NCBI RefSeq assembly: GCF_034702125.1
Contig: NC_085871.1
Location: 28,835,076 to 28,899,075 of the forward strand
From: Engraulis encrasicolus
Lineage: Eukaryota > Chordata > Actinopteri > Clupeiformes > Engraulidae
Direction: 5' to 3'
DNA length: 64,000 bases
Below the pieces are notes generated by a model. It was not told the DNA's origin. It did not search any database and saw only the letters and a program-made list of their open reading frames with translations. The position numbers were made by a program, and so were the translations under genes. Positions 48,560 through 61,402 of the stretch are shown here, piece after piece (positions within the stretch are counted from its first letter, which is position 1; each line of letters begins with the position of its first letter).

Positions 48560-49083
48560 GGCGCTAAAATGATGTTTATGTTAGACCTACAGGTTGAATA
48601 CCTTGGAAATTGTGCTACCTGAAAATAGCATTACCTAGCCTATCGTGTGGCAACAGGGTGCCGTTTCCATTTGCTGTTGGCAACACATTTTAGCCCGTTA
48701 GCTCATTTCATCCCAGCACGTGGACAGTGACATTGGACCAGACCGAACATGACAGATTTCACCCACCTCAGCCTGCAGAGTTAATTGCTGGGTCTGGAGA
48801 CACGGAACTTCAAGGAACATTGAACATAAACAGGGTTTATCAAAACGATATCACGCAGTGAGTTTAACGGGGGGAAACCCACTGGGAAGTTTGTAATTGT
48901 TGTACAGTTGTAGTCCTAGCTGTTTTTGAGCGGCAGTGCAGAACTTTATTAGGCTTGCTTGTAAAAATTTCCTCTTAGATCTGCGAGTTTCCTTTTTGAA
49001 TGCACACACGCGCTGCTCCGGCATTTAGTTTCCCATTTTTTTGCGCCTCCCTCTGGAAACTCCAGGGACCTCTCCACTCCGAA

Positions 49084-49177
<94 letters not shown>

Positions 49178-49665
49178 GTTATTATTATTATTACTAATAA
49201 ATTATATTACTATTATTATTACCACTTCAGTTCAGTAAACTGAAATGATTAATTATTAATCCTTTATTATATCCCATTGGGGTACGGCCTAGGCTATAGC
49301 AGATTCATCACGTCGCGTAGGTCAGTGGTTCCCAAACTTTTTCAGCAGGGACCCCTTTTGCACTAAATATTATTTTTTTTGCCACCCCGTTGAAAACACA
49401 TGTAGCAATGTAAGCTGCTAGTCAAGGTCTCGTGCACAACAGTGAAGCTGCTGAACCAGATCTGGGTTCTTACAGGAACTGGAAATGTGTTGGCAGTGAA
49501 CGATGTTGTGGAATGAACTTAATCCTTCAAGAAAGGGAAAGGGAGTTATTTACTGCATCATTACAAATTGTGGTAATTAGTTTATCAGAAAAAAACTTTG
49601 CTGTTGGTGAGTTCTATGGCCCGACTGCTTTGTGGCCTTTGCATTTGCATTTCAGGTATCCCATT

Positions 49666-49756
<91 letters not shown>

Positions 49757-51020
49757 AGCATACCTCTCAACCAACTGTCTCAGCTCTTTTCCCGTAACTA
49801 ATTATAAATTCAGGAATGCTGCCTCACTCAAAAAATATTACGGACAAGCCTCATTGATTATATTTTGCAGCTGACACTCAGCCAGGGATGGCTTACACAG
49901 GCTTTGAAAGTGATGTACTGGTTTGTTATGGGCCCTGTATGGGAGTAATCTGTGGAATGGTGTTTTCTTCTGCATGTGAATGACTTAAATTTTGTCTATT
50001 CTTGTCACTGTTCTCCTCACTGCTGAGAAGGGGTGTGCACGAAAGGCAGGCAACATTTGACACTAAATAAAAATAACATTTAAAAAAAATTAAGGTCAGA
50101 TGAGGTCAGAACCACCACAAATGGCAGATAATCCAATAATAATAATTCCAAAAATAGTAGTATTCTTTTCACTGAGTGGTATAAAAGACAAACAGCAATT
50201 TTTTGTTAAATGTAACTAAATTGTACAGGTCTTGTGTCATGTTCCAGTCCAGTGTGACTAGGCCATGGCTGACTGCTCTGTAAAAGGAGGCTCAAGGCCA
50301 ATAGGGACAAATCAGCACCATGGACAGAGGCATGCAGGGGCGGTGGGTAAGGTAAGTGGGGAACTGAGTCACTGAGCAAAAGTTCCTCAACTTAAAAAAG
50401 CTAATGTCAGTGGTTACATGTAGGTTCCCTTACTGTACAAATTGATACAATTCATATCTGTAACTCTTATTTCTCATTCTCTCATTCATGTCAAAGCAAT
50501 AGGGCTGGACACGGGACTGTATCAATAATGTGGAAATACCACCTTCCCCACCCCTGCAAAATGATCATGCAGAAGTAAACACACATTCTGTCATTGTCTT
50601 TGACACTTGCAGGCTTTAGTGTATTGGAGCTGCTGTGCTGTGCTGGCACTTCTGATCTGTATCAATCATTTCCTGCAGTAATTAGCCCATCAGTCATCAG
50701 CCTGTAGTAGCAGTGGTACAACCTACTGACACGATTTCACTCAAGCAGAAACTGGTTTATCTCTTACTGCCACAGGTTCATCTCTTACGGGAAACGGGCC
50801 CTTTGCCAGCTCTTGAGATTACCAGAATGAATATAATATATATTCATATATATTATACAGTATTTTGAATTCAGTAATATGAATTTCTGTACAAAAGTGC
50901 TATCACTGAGATATCACATCTGACGAGCCATTCTTAAGATATACAGTACAAGTGATTAAATGTAAATTCCCAGCCAAGGCCCCCTGATACAGGTTGTGCC
51001 ACGTTATTTTTTCTGTGCAA

Positions 51021-51560
51021 CAGTGTTAATTTCGTCAACCATGACTATGACTAAAATATTTCGTCAAAGCCCTTTTTTGATTTTCGTCATTTAGACTAAG
51101 ACTAAGACTAAATTGGGAAGGCAATGACTAAAATATGACTAAAACTAAAATTGATTTTCGTCATTGTGACTAAGACTAAGACTAATTTTTTAAAAAACTG
51201 ACTAAATTAACACTGGTGTTAAATACAACAGAGAAAAAGAGAAGCAGTGTGTGAAAAAGTTTCATTCTGCACAGTGTGATACATGTTAAAAAGAGAAGCA
51301 GTGCACGGAGAAGGTTTATTCTGTCCAGTCAATGATATATGTTAAAAAGAGAAGCAGTGTGTGGAGAAGTTCTATTATGTACAGTGTTGACTAAAATGAC
51401 TAAAAATTGACTAAGACTAAAATTGATTTTCGTCATTTAGACAAAGACTAAGACTAAATTGGGAAGGCAATGACTAAAATGTGACTAAGACTAAAATTGA
51501 TTTTCGTCATTGTGACTAAGACTACGACTAAATCAAAAAAAGCTGACAAAATTAACACTG
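51021..51560. mobile_element. hAT-type element, 540 bp, with internal tandem repeats
   Basis: The ends CAGTGTTAATTTCGTCA and TGACAAAATTAACACTG are inverted. TGTGCAA flanks both sides (7 of 8 bases of a hAT duplication). The paralogous flank has an empty site at about 37292-37310. The interior is made of 'gactaagactaaa' and 'attttcgtcatt' tandem units plus three copies of a 'gttaaaaagagaagcagtg' unit. Confidence 0.85.
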
Positions 51561-52529
51561 ATGTGCAACCAGTTTCACAACTCGTTGAAGTTGGTGCATT
51601 TCGTAACCCATTCAAGTACTACAGAAAAGATAATACATATATAACATAGTAAGGAAGAAAATTATTCTATTGGGATTGTTTGGCTTCTTCTTGGTTCATT
51701 TTGGCTACTTAGTTATTCAATTTATTAAATTATTGATTTTATTTCACAATGTTTTCCTGCCAACCTGCCGTGGCCCCCCTGGCACCCCCTCATGGCCCCC
51801 GGCCCCCACTTTGAAAACCACTGTGTTATATTTCAGTTCATACTGTATAATTATGGGATGCCCTGGCATTTGGGATGTAAGACAATCTGGCTTTGCTGTG
51901 ATGTGTGTGTACTGTACACTCTCTCCTGTGTGGTTATGTTTGCCTGCTTTTTTTGTCAGTCTATTGGTTTTGCAATTAGGTGATGTCTGGTCATGCAGGT
52001 CAATTTCATGATGATGACCTGAGCCTCACTCTCTGCCAAACACTACCTAAACATGACCCAAATCATTCCTCCTCTCACACCCTTGGCCTTTTTGAGGCCC
52101 TGCCCGTGCACTATCTACACAGTATAGTTTTATGACCGTTCATTTAATTGGCTACCTCTTATCAGTAGCATCTTGAAGCAATACCATATTTTCATTACCC
52201 TTGTCACCCAACAGGGTGGAGAGGTTACCCAACAGAGGTGGAATCGTCTCTCTCATAGAGGAAAACAGGGAGATGGTTCAATCCTCCATGAAATTTCACG
52301 ACATGGAAAGTGGCATCCTGAACTGAGAGGGGCCAGTGACCTTTGACTAACAAGATTGCAAACATTATTTCAAAGTTGAGAAATGTTTAGCAGTCTATTG
52401 CATGATATTGTTTAGAACTGTAGCTTTGCTTTAGACTCAAGCTTAGAGTGTCAGAATAAAAACACTTTTACAACATATTTGTGGTTTGAACATTGCAGCC
52501 GAGTAGGCCATGGCAGGTTCTGGCCTCTG

Positions 52530-52850
52530 AATGACAAAAGACCAAACAAAGGTCGGCGTCTGCGCCTGAACTTAATACTCGTGTATTGCTTGGTGCGTGC
52601 ACTCCCAGGTTCCTACTGGAGACATTGAGAATGGACTAGCTCCAAAACGTCTGTTTCTCCAGTTAACCTTAGACTTCTGTTGTTTAATTTCGGCTTCAAT
52701 GCACTTTTTCACACAAGTCTTGTGTGTGCCTGCTTTTTTCCATTATCTTGAGGTTCTGGTCTCTGAAATGGACGGAGGTCCAGAAAAAGAAGAGGTTGCA
52801 GGGCAAGGAGCCTTCACGTAAAGATTTATGTTTATATTGTTTACTGTATT
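52530..52850. other. Mosaic repeat and deletion junction that truncated copy D
   Basis: A dispersed element ('ggtcggcgtctgcgcc' to 'ccattatctt') is followed by 60-70 bp resembling the region before the copy A promoter ('ggagccttcacgtaaag'). The sequence then jumps into the middle of exon 2. About 540 bp holding promoter and exon 1 are missing. Confidence 0.7.
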
Positions 52851-52856
52851 ATACCT

Positions 52857-54123
52857 GGCAGAGGTTGAGCGCATGATTGAAGACCTGGCAAAACGACCCA
52901 CATATGGTCAGCCTTCTGACAAGATTCTGAATTGAATTACTTTTGTATACATGTTTTACAAGAAATGTTTTAGGTATTTCTGGTTTTCTAAACAGAGGAA
53001 TCAAAAAGCTTTGAAGCGCTGGATGACCTGGAGGTCCCTGCCCTGACAAATGACACAGGTAAGTCCGTCACGCTTTCGGATTATACATGTTATCAAAATG
53101 AGCTTTTATGGGAATTCAAGTCCTAATGCAATCATTTCAGATGGTTCATCGGCCAAGAGAACTAAGAGATATGTAAATTCCTTCAATGGGTATTTCTACG
53201 CTGTCTGTCCATCCGGTCAAACCATCTCTAGGATTTCCAGGTTAGTGATGAACTCTTTTCAGACTTTTAAACTTCCAATGTTACAATGTTACAACGGTTT
53301 GTCAATAATGTGGCCTATTCTCACTTTCTCCAACTCCAGTTACCACAGTAATGCCTATGAGGATCGTCGGTTCAGCTTCAGCTGCAAATCCACATTCAGC
53401 TCCACCCCCACGTGCACTGGTAGTGGTTATGTGAACAGCTTTAATGGCGTTCTCTCCTACACCTGCCCTTCCAACTACGTCATGTCAGGAGTAGCCAGTT
53501 ACCACAGTAACACCTACCAGGACCGCAGGTAACCTCAATCATATACCGTCAGTGAATACAATCAACTTCATTGGATTTCATTTCAAAACATTTCTCTTTC
53601 TCTAATGCAGTTGTAATCAATGAATACACCTAGTGTTTCATGCTCATGAAAAGTAACTGAGGATGATCAAGAAGCTGAAAATACTGAATACTTTAGACCA
53701 GACTATGTATTATAGTGTTTCTTCTGATGTAATGACTTGTCCTCCATTTTGTGTCAGGTTCTACATCAGGTGTTGCAGAGCCCCTGGCCATTACCACCAC
53801 AGCTGCCGTTGGACCCCCTGGGTGAACTACTATGAGGAGTACTTCAACTGGTATGTGCCCAACTACAACTACCTGGCCGGAGTCTACTCCATCCACCACA
53901 ACTCTCCCCAGTAAGTGTCCCATACTCTTCCTTGATGACATCTAAGCATGTTCACTAAGTGCTACCAGTTATTGATACAAATGCACAACAAATATCAATC
54001 AATCAGATTCCTATATCTGCTTAAATTCCTGGTATATTCTTATGCTGACATCACAGTAAAGACTTTTCCTTTACCTATTATAGGGATCGCTGCTTCAGGT
54101 TCCTCTACTGTGCAAAGTACTGA
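52857..54123 (+). pseudogene. Dermatopontin-like copy D, 5'-truncated (part of exon 2 to exon 7)
   Basis: The pieces are exon 2 3' half (about 52859-52906), 52996-53058, 53141-53240, 53340-53528, 53758-53910 and 54084-54123. All splice sites after the break are intact and the frame stays open to A-K-Y-stop. Exon 3 has a 6-nt in-frame deletion. Exon 7 reads D-R-C-F-R-F, so the third D-R-R motif has an Arg-to-Cys change that adds an odd ninth cysteine to the mature domain. Exon 5 ends with YHSNTYQ rather than YHNNYYQ. The promoter and signal peptide are missing. The downstream AATAAA (54358-54363) is kept. It is the most diverged copy and has no zinc-finger neighbour. Confidence 0.87.
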
Positions 54124-55292
54124 GGAGCTTGACAGAAAGAAGTACAAAATGAAAACAATGTTTCTAAATGAGGTGTTTGTGTCCCGACTCATGATACTGT
54201 GTTCTCTGTCCTTTGCATATCCTACTTTTTAAAATCATTTACAGTGTTTCTCTACTGTGAGAATTTTAGCCTTCATTATACGTCATTTGTACCCAATGTC
54301 CATACCATGGGTGTAAACCTGAATAAAAAAAAAATATTGAAAATGTAATTTTTCTCCAATAAACTGCTCTAAACATACAGTAAGATTGACTGCTTGTGCC
54401 CTTACTCTTTCTAAATAAACAGCACAAAAGAGAACATCTACACATGAAAAAAGTAGGCTATGTAGTCTATATAGTATATCTACTGTATATATACTGTATA
54501 TATTAGCATTATTCCAGTAATAGTTTTGAAAATGAAGGGTTTCAGTACCACTGACAGCTTGTGTCCCCTGGACATTCACCAAGTACGGGGTACAGTGCAG
54601 TACACATTGTAGGTGTTCATTATCAACACTGAACAACATTATCAACACTGAACAACACTATCAACATTGAACAACATTATCAACATTGAACAACATTATC
54701 ACCATTGAACAACATTATCACCATTGAAACAAAGAAAAAAAACCCGCCTGCCTGTATGGCTCTACTCCGACAAGCATATACTGGCACTGTACTGGGTGCA
54801 GGTGGGTGGTTGGGGGTATACTGTACTATTCAATGTCTTGGTAATGGCCTTATATTATTCTTATTGGTTACACGTAAACTGCTTTTTTCGGGAAAGAAAG
54901 AAAGAAAGAAAGAAAGACAGAAAGAAAGAAAGAAAGAAAGAAGCCTGTTTGTGTCATCTCACTGTTGAACAAATGTTCCTGCCATGTTGCATTGCTGTAC
55001 AGTATGAGATTGAAACCTGACTCTGACAGGGACAACAGGGGCCTCGATGCCAACAGCAATAGCAGCCTGTACACTGAAGTCTCAAGTTGAGTAATTTCAA
55101 CTCACTTTTGTAAGTTTTTGTTGAAAAGCTAATTTGAGTTGAGATGTTAAATTGATATGGTATACAAATTGTAATAAATTTCAACTTATAACAGGTTGTG
55201 GAGGGCTGTTATTGCAAAGTTAAGTCAACAAACTTTACAAAGTTTTACAAGGTTTCAACCAATCATTGCCTGCTCACCTTAGTACTAAGGGC
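54124..55292. other. 3' flank of D and unique DNA with (GAAA)n
   Basis: The first 650 bp match the other 3' flanks, including a run of 'acattatcaacattgaaca' units (54640-54725). Unique DNA follows with (GAAA)n at 54893-54941. No gene is seen. Confidence 0.6.
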
Positions 55293-55732
55293 CAGAGCCA
55301 TACAGAAGGGAGAGTTACGCGATTGGAGGACCAGGAATTAAATGGCAGCCCCGCCTTTCAGCGAGATTAGGTTGTTCCTAAAGCGGCTGTCTGCATAGAC
55401 TCAACATACAACCACCACATTAACAGCCAAAAATAAGGACTAACGAACTATCTGCGGGGTAATCACCACAAATATGTAAACCATCAACTCTCTCGGTGGT
55501 GATAATCACAACAGTTTTACCATCTGTGATGTTTATCTGAAGTTATTACTACGAACAGCAAGTCTTGTCATATTCCCTGCATTGCATTTGCTGTGTGCTA
55601 CGCCCACTACTAGGAACTAACATTCGCAACGCTGAGCAGCATGGAGAAGCTAAAACAGCTAACTTTGCTAATGAGGAAGTCGGCCTTAGCACACAGTGGA
55701 GATTGCCCGACTCTCCCTTCTGTATGGCTCTG
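55293..55732. mobile_element. hAT-type MITE, 440 bp
   Basis: The element starts CAGAGCCATACAGAAGGG and ends with the exact complement. Perfect 8-bp duplications CTAAGGGC lie at 55285-55292 and 55733-55740. No transposase is present. Confidence 0.92.
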
Positions 55733-55823
55733 CTAAGGGCTATCATGTCATAATTCAACTAATGCCTGCACCTGCCAAATGCATGATCACTGTGGTCACA
55801 TGGTTTATTGCACCTGTATTTAA

Positions 55824-56727
55824 CCCTATCCAGACCGGGGGGGGGGGCTAAAAGTGCCTGCACCAACTTTGAAATCGTATGACTCCTGAAAGGCTTAAGC
55901 GATGACTACGAAACTTGGAGACTTTTCCTAAAATGAAGTTGGCTACGATGTGATACCAAAAGATTAGGTTTGTCATTTTTGTTGTTGCCATGGTAACGGT
56001 TTTCTGACGGGTACGTCTGACAGAAAATCACTGATCTGAGTCTCATCAGTGTACCCTCCTTATTGCATACTACTTATTGTATAGTTATTCCATTACATTA
56101 GCATAACTTTACCAAATATAATATTTGCTAAATTAATTATTATAAAATGTTGCTAATTTATGCTAATTTGATGACATCATCAAATACCTAAATTTACCTT
56201 TCCCAATGCAAATTTCAACTCAATTTTATTTCTTCTTTTTATTTCTCATTGTTTGTGTGTCTTATGTAGATCATGGCCTGCAAATTTGGTAATAATATAT
56301 CCTGTTGTTGAGGGCTGAATGCTTGCGGCTATGTTACACAAAACTGAAGCCGCTTTGCCATATCTACGACGTGATTTTGTCACACAATTTTTCATATGTT
56401 TTTACATTTTCATTAGCATCAGAAACTCTTGTCTACATTTGAAGTGGTCTGATGCACATAATAACTACAATTGATGTGCATTACCCAAGTTAGATGGAAA
56501 ATACATCACGGTGACATTTTGGGCAATAAAACCAGGAAGTGACGTCATAATGACGTCATAATACCCAATAATGACACCAAACTGATGTCAATCATAGATT
56601 TTGGGCTGACGATCCTCTCCTCCGAGTTTGGTGGTCATACGCCATTTGGTTCCTAAGTTATGAGGTGGGGGCCAAAAGAGCCCCCCCCCGGTCCCAGGAA
56701 TGCCAAAAAAGCCCGGTCTGGATAGGG
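55824..56727. mobile_element. TTAA-target MITE, 904 bp
   Basis: The ends CCCTATCCAGACCGGG and CCCGGTCTGGATAGGG are exact inverted repeats, each abutting TTAA (55820-55823 and 56728-56731). Poly-G and poly-C runs lie just inside. The interior lacks a transposase-like frame. Confidence 0.9.
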
Positions 56728-59209
56728 TTAAACCAGAACTCCCGACTCGTACTGTGCTTGTACGTATGTCCTTACTTGCTTTGCTTGCTTTTGACAATGC
56801 TGCCAGCAATGCTTGCATGGAACGACTGCATTATTTATTGCAGTTTTACATGTTGTTTGCGCTGTCTTATGCCCCCATAGTGGTAGATCATTGTGTTACT
56901 GTTCCATTCACTTGGGGAGCCATGACTATGTGGTATTAATATGAACTGAAAATTAGAAATGGATGAAATGAATAACTTCAAACACTTAGTTGGCACAAAC
57001 TTGTAAGGTTAGTTGAATAGATCCTCCAACGTAAATTGCTTATGTAACCTTGTAAGGTTAGTTGTAATATATCTTCAAACACTTAGTTGACATAACCTTG
57101 TAAGGTTAGATGAATACATACTCTAACTTGAATGGCTTAGTTGGTGTAACCTTGCAAGATTCAGTGTTCTCAAGTCTCACGCTTTGAGCGTGTGACACAC
57201 GCATCTCAACAAATTCACACTCTCAGACGCCACACATGGTATTTCTCACTCTGAAATTTAGATAACTTCTCCAATCGGCACACCTATCCACAGACGCGCC
57301 AGCCATTGGTAACATCGCTTCTGTGTTCAGACCAGTTACCCAGTTAACAAGCAATTCAGCCAATTAGAAAATACATGGTTCTGTTGTAGGGCAGATCAGA
57401 GTTTCATCTAATGGCGCACGCTACAGAAGAAAGTTCGAAGTGAACTGCCTCAGAGGCTATCCAACAACAATTTGAGGCTCAAAGCAGCAGCCAGCATTCA
57501 AGGCTATGGTCCCTTTCCGTCAAGTGACATATGCCTGACTTGTCTCAAATTACCTGCGCCGAGCCCCTTACTCAGCGCCGCCATCCCCACAATGGTCCAA
57601 GCCCTACACAAGTGCGGATCCTAAAGAGAGCCCCCAGCCCGGCGGCGGAAAGACGCACCAAGACGTGGCTCCTCCCCGTAACAGGCAGAGGGACCGTCAG
57701 AGGTCTCCCGACCGTGGGGAGGGAGACCGAAAGAACAAGTAGCCTACCATGTGGTCGTAACACTGCATTGTACTCCACACAGAAAAGCTAAGTCGTGGAC
57801 CAGTAGACTGATAGTTCCTCAAATAAATGCAATATGAACTAAACTACAGTAGTAGTACAAGTGTAGTGCCATCATCTGTAAGCACTTTTAAAAACCGTAA
57901 CTGTGTTTAATCTATGTGGTTCATACCCTTGAACTAAGCACACTGGCACCTCCAGATCGAGAATCTATGCAATCCAACCCCACCAAGCATACATACAGCA
58001 TTTACGTCATGCCACTTCAATAATAAACATCAATAACGAAAAGCAAACAATCATCAAATCATAATGTGGTTTGAAAAGGGTGTGAAGACATCAGTAGGGG
58101 ATTTTGAACACACAAGTGTCACTTGATTCAAATGGTAGCCCTCAGATCCACAAAGGTTGGGAACCCCCGCAATATATGGTGCTGCAAAGGCACCAGATTG
58201 CTTAAGGCCGCATTGATTGTTTACATCTGCATTCTATTTCTGGAACGGTTAATTGTGAGGAATTTTTCTTTGAGATGAGTATCAGTTACTGTAAACACAT
58301 GTAAAATAACTTTAACACTTGTGGCCTATATAGCTTGTCAGTGGAAGCTGCCAATCAAGGTCTCGTGCTCAACAAAGATGTTGCCAAACAGGGTCTGGGT
58401 TCTTACAGGAACTAGAAACGTGTTGGCAGTGAAAGATGTTGTGGAATGAACTTAATCCTTCAAGAAAGAGAAACTCCTGTCAGAGTTATTTACTGCATCA
58501 TTACAAAGTGGTAATTAGTGTGCCCCATTACAAACATGCACACACGCAAAAACAAACACACACACACACGCATGCACACAGATACAAGCACACACACACA
58601 CACACATTGCACACACACTGTCAAGAAAAATATACTTCTCTGTCAACGGTGTTTCGTCTCCTTTCACGTAACTCATTAGAAATTCAGGAATGTGGCCTCC
58701 CACAAAAATACAGGATAACCTTTATTGATTGGATCTCGCAGCTGTCAATCACTCAGCCAGGGAGGGCTGACACTGGCTTTGAACCTGATCAACTGGTCTA
58801 GTCAGGTATGGGCCCTGCATGGGAGGAATCTGTTGAATGGCATTGTCTTCTGCACGTGAATGACTTTCACTTTGTCTATTCCTGTCACTGTTTACGCTTT
58901 ACTACTGCTTGTGGAATGGTGACAGTAATTCCTGCTGAGAAAGGGCGTGCACTAAAGACAGGTGTACGTGTTCCACTGGCACACATTTGAAGGGTGATGA
59001 GGGACACGTCAGCACCATGGACAGAGACGGACAGTTGACGCCAAGTGATGTGTAGAGGTAGACGGTAGGCCAGTGGAAGCTTTCTTCTGCTCTAGGGGGT
59101 CAGTGTGTTCATCATCATAATCATTCTGTATTCAAGGGACCTTGACGGGGCTTTGAGCTCTTGTTCACATGACCTAGTGAATCAGGCCAAAACAATAAAT
59201 GAAAATATA
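56728..59209. other. Unique DNA and 5' flank of unit 4 (no gene)
   Basis: It contains a 60-70-bp minisatellite (about 56960-57170, units with 'aaccttgtaaggttagttg'). A GC-rich 250-bp stretch (57531-57791) is open on both strands but has no recognised motif. A CA/CG-rich tract lies at 58546-58618. From about 58330 the sequence is the 5' flank shared with 35510, 49400 and 1. Confidence 0.55.
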
Positions 59210-60804
59210 CAGTGAGTCCAATAAGTATTTGATCCCTTGCTGATTTTGTTGGTTTGCCTACTAACAAAGACATGATCAGTCAATACATTTAATGATAATA
59301 TGTATTTTAATATGTAGAGGCAGAATATCAAAAAGAGAATATAGAAATAAACTTCTGAGAATATATATTAATTCATTTCTCTTTCACTGAGGGAAATAAG
59401 TATTTGATCCCTTACCAACTGAAAACAGTTCCGGTCCCACAGATCAGATAGGCACTTCCTATCAACTTGTCCTCCGAATTAAAGACTCATGTACATACTA
59501 GCATGCATAAAAGACACATTGAATCAGCAGAAGCAGAATCAGTCCGCCATCAGTTCAGTGAATCATTCAGACTGCAAACTCACCAACATGGGAAAGACCA
59601 AAGGATATCAGGACAAAAGATTTCAGACCTGAACAAAGAGGAAATGGGCTACAAAGTCACAAGAAAGAGACTGGATATTAAGGACCCAACTATTGATGCA
59701 TTTATTCCGAAATCTAAGGAATACAAAATGACCATCCATCAGCCTGTCTGGGGTTCTATACACAATTTGACCTTTTGTAAGGATTCAATAATCATGAGAA
59801 CAGAAAGAAAGCACCCTAGACCTGTACGGGATGAACTAGGCAATGATATCATCTTCTGGGACCAAAATCACTGAGAAAACAATTGGTAGCACTTAATGCC
59901 ACAGAGGATTAAAATCCTGTAGTGCACACATGGTACCCCTGCTTCAGACGGAACCTGTGCAGTCCCGCCTGAGGTTTGCCAATGAACATCAGACTGGTTT
60001 AGGATATGAAAAGGAGGTGCTGTAGTCAGATGAAACCAAAATCAAGATGTTTGACATTAACACAATTCAATGTGCTTTGAGAAAGAGCCTATGATCCCAA
60101 GAACACGTCCTCACCATCATGCATGAAAGTGGTATCATTATGGTTTGAGGGTGTTTGTTTGGCCAAGGCACAGGACAACCTGACACCGTCAACGAATGGA
60201 TGGAGGGAGACATGTAACGTGCAATCCTGAGTGCAAACGTCCTTCCCTCCACCACTATAATGAAGGTGGAACATTTTTGGATCTCCCAACATGACAATAA
60301 TATGCAACATACAGTCAAAGCGACGAAGGAGTGGCTCAAGAAGAAGCTTATTAAAGTCATGAAATGGCCTAGACAGTCTCCAAACATTAACCCTATAGTA
60401 AGTCTATGGAGGGAACTGAACCTCCCATTTGCCAAACTACAGCCATAAACTGTTAATGTTTTAGAAATAATGTGCAAAGGAAAGTTGGCAAAAATCAATT
60501 CTAATATATGAACAAACATTGTCAAGAACTAAAAGAAGCATCTGAATTCTGTGCTAGAGAAATAGGACTTTGCAACAAAGTACTTTGTCTTCTTTTGATA
60601 TAGGGGTCAAATACTTATTTGCCTACATGAAATACAAATCAATTAAAATATATTCTTTAAAGTTATTATCTGGAATTTCGTTTTGATATTCTATCTCTCC
60701 ATGTTAGAATACATATTATCATTACATTTAGAGACTGATCATGTCTTTATTAGTGTGGAAACTGGGAAAATCAGGAAGGGGTCAAATACATATTGGACTC
60801 ACTG
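59210..60804 (+). mobile_element. Tc1/mariner-type transposon, degraded (copy 2)
   Basis: It has the same termini as copy 1 (CAGTGAGTCCAATA and the complement) with TA on both sides (59208-59209 and 60805-60806). The transposase reading is better preserved at the start (59467-59874, with MTIHQPVWGS) but frameshifted. The C-terminal WPRQSPNINPI box remains at about 60365-60397. Its insertion point differs from copy 1, so the two insertions are independent. Confidence 0.9.
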
Positions 60805-60806
60805 TA

Positions 60807-61231
60807 AGTTCACTTGAGAGGTTTGAGGTACTGTTGATGTCCTATTCCATTCACTCATGTAATACTCAATTCCATAATTTAGTCATGCAATATTGTAAAT
60901 AAAAGTATCTTTCATGATCCATTCACAGTGCAAAATGTAAAATATTTGAACTAAGATGAGAGGACAGTAATAGATTAGATGCCAGAGGGCCAGGAGGCTT
61001 CACATAAAGAGCTCTGCTCCACATTTACTGTAAGTTCACCTGCATGGTGACATTCCTTCCAGTAAAACACATTCAGATGCACTGTATTTCTAACTGCCAT
61101 AGTATCTTTACATGTTAATTAGGACCCATTTCCCATAACAGACTAATCTAGCCACCCATGATGCACCCAACCAACAGGTTCCTCTGATCATGACAGACAT
61201 GCTGTCATGTTTAGTGATTGACACGTGGCCA
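60807..61231. other. Non-coding upstream DNA of copy E
   Basis: A plain flank between the Tc1 element and the promoter. From about 61130 it matches 3800-3890 upstream of copy A. No other feature is seen. Confidence 0.6.
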
Positions 61232-61266
61232 AGTCACGCGAGACACAACACTCTAAGGTATAAAAG
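61232..61266 (+). promoter_or_regulatory. Core promoter of copy E (CACGTG and TATA box)
   Basis: CACGTG at 61232-61237 and TATAAAAG at 61259-61266 have the same spacing as before copy A. The start codon follows at 61403. Confidence 0.7.
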
Positions 61267-61402
61267 CGGCACCTGTGGACTTCACAGACAGAAGTCTCCC
61301 AAAGCGGCAACTTGGGTCACTTGACAGCAAAGCTGCTGGTAGCATCTCTATTACCTGGCAACAGCATCCTCTGGCAACAGCAGCTGTATTGCTGACGTCA
61401 CC

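Larger units (their letters stand above)
48560..52856. repeat. Intergenic DNA between ZnF2 and copy D: duplicated 5' flank
   Basis: This region aligns with 34671-38340. It includes (ATT)n (49086-49200), (CA)n (49668-49752), the 540-bp hAT-like element at 51021-51560 and the mosaic repeat at about 52530-52750. I see no gene. Confidence 0.65.

Noticed and set aside
57531..57791. GC-rich 86-codon ORF, possibly a host exon
   Set aside because: It is open on both strands through base composition; no splice pair, domain or duplicate supports it.
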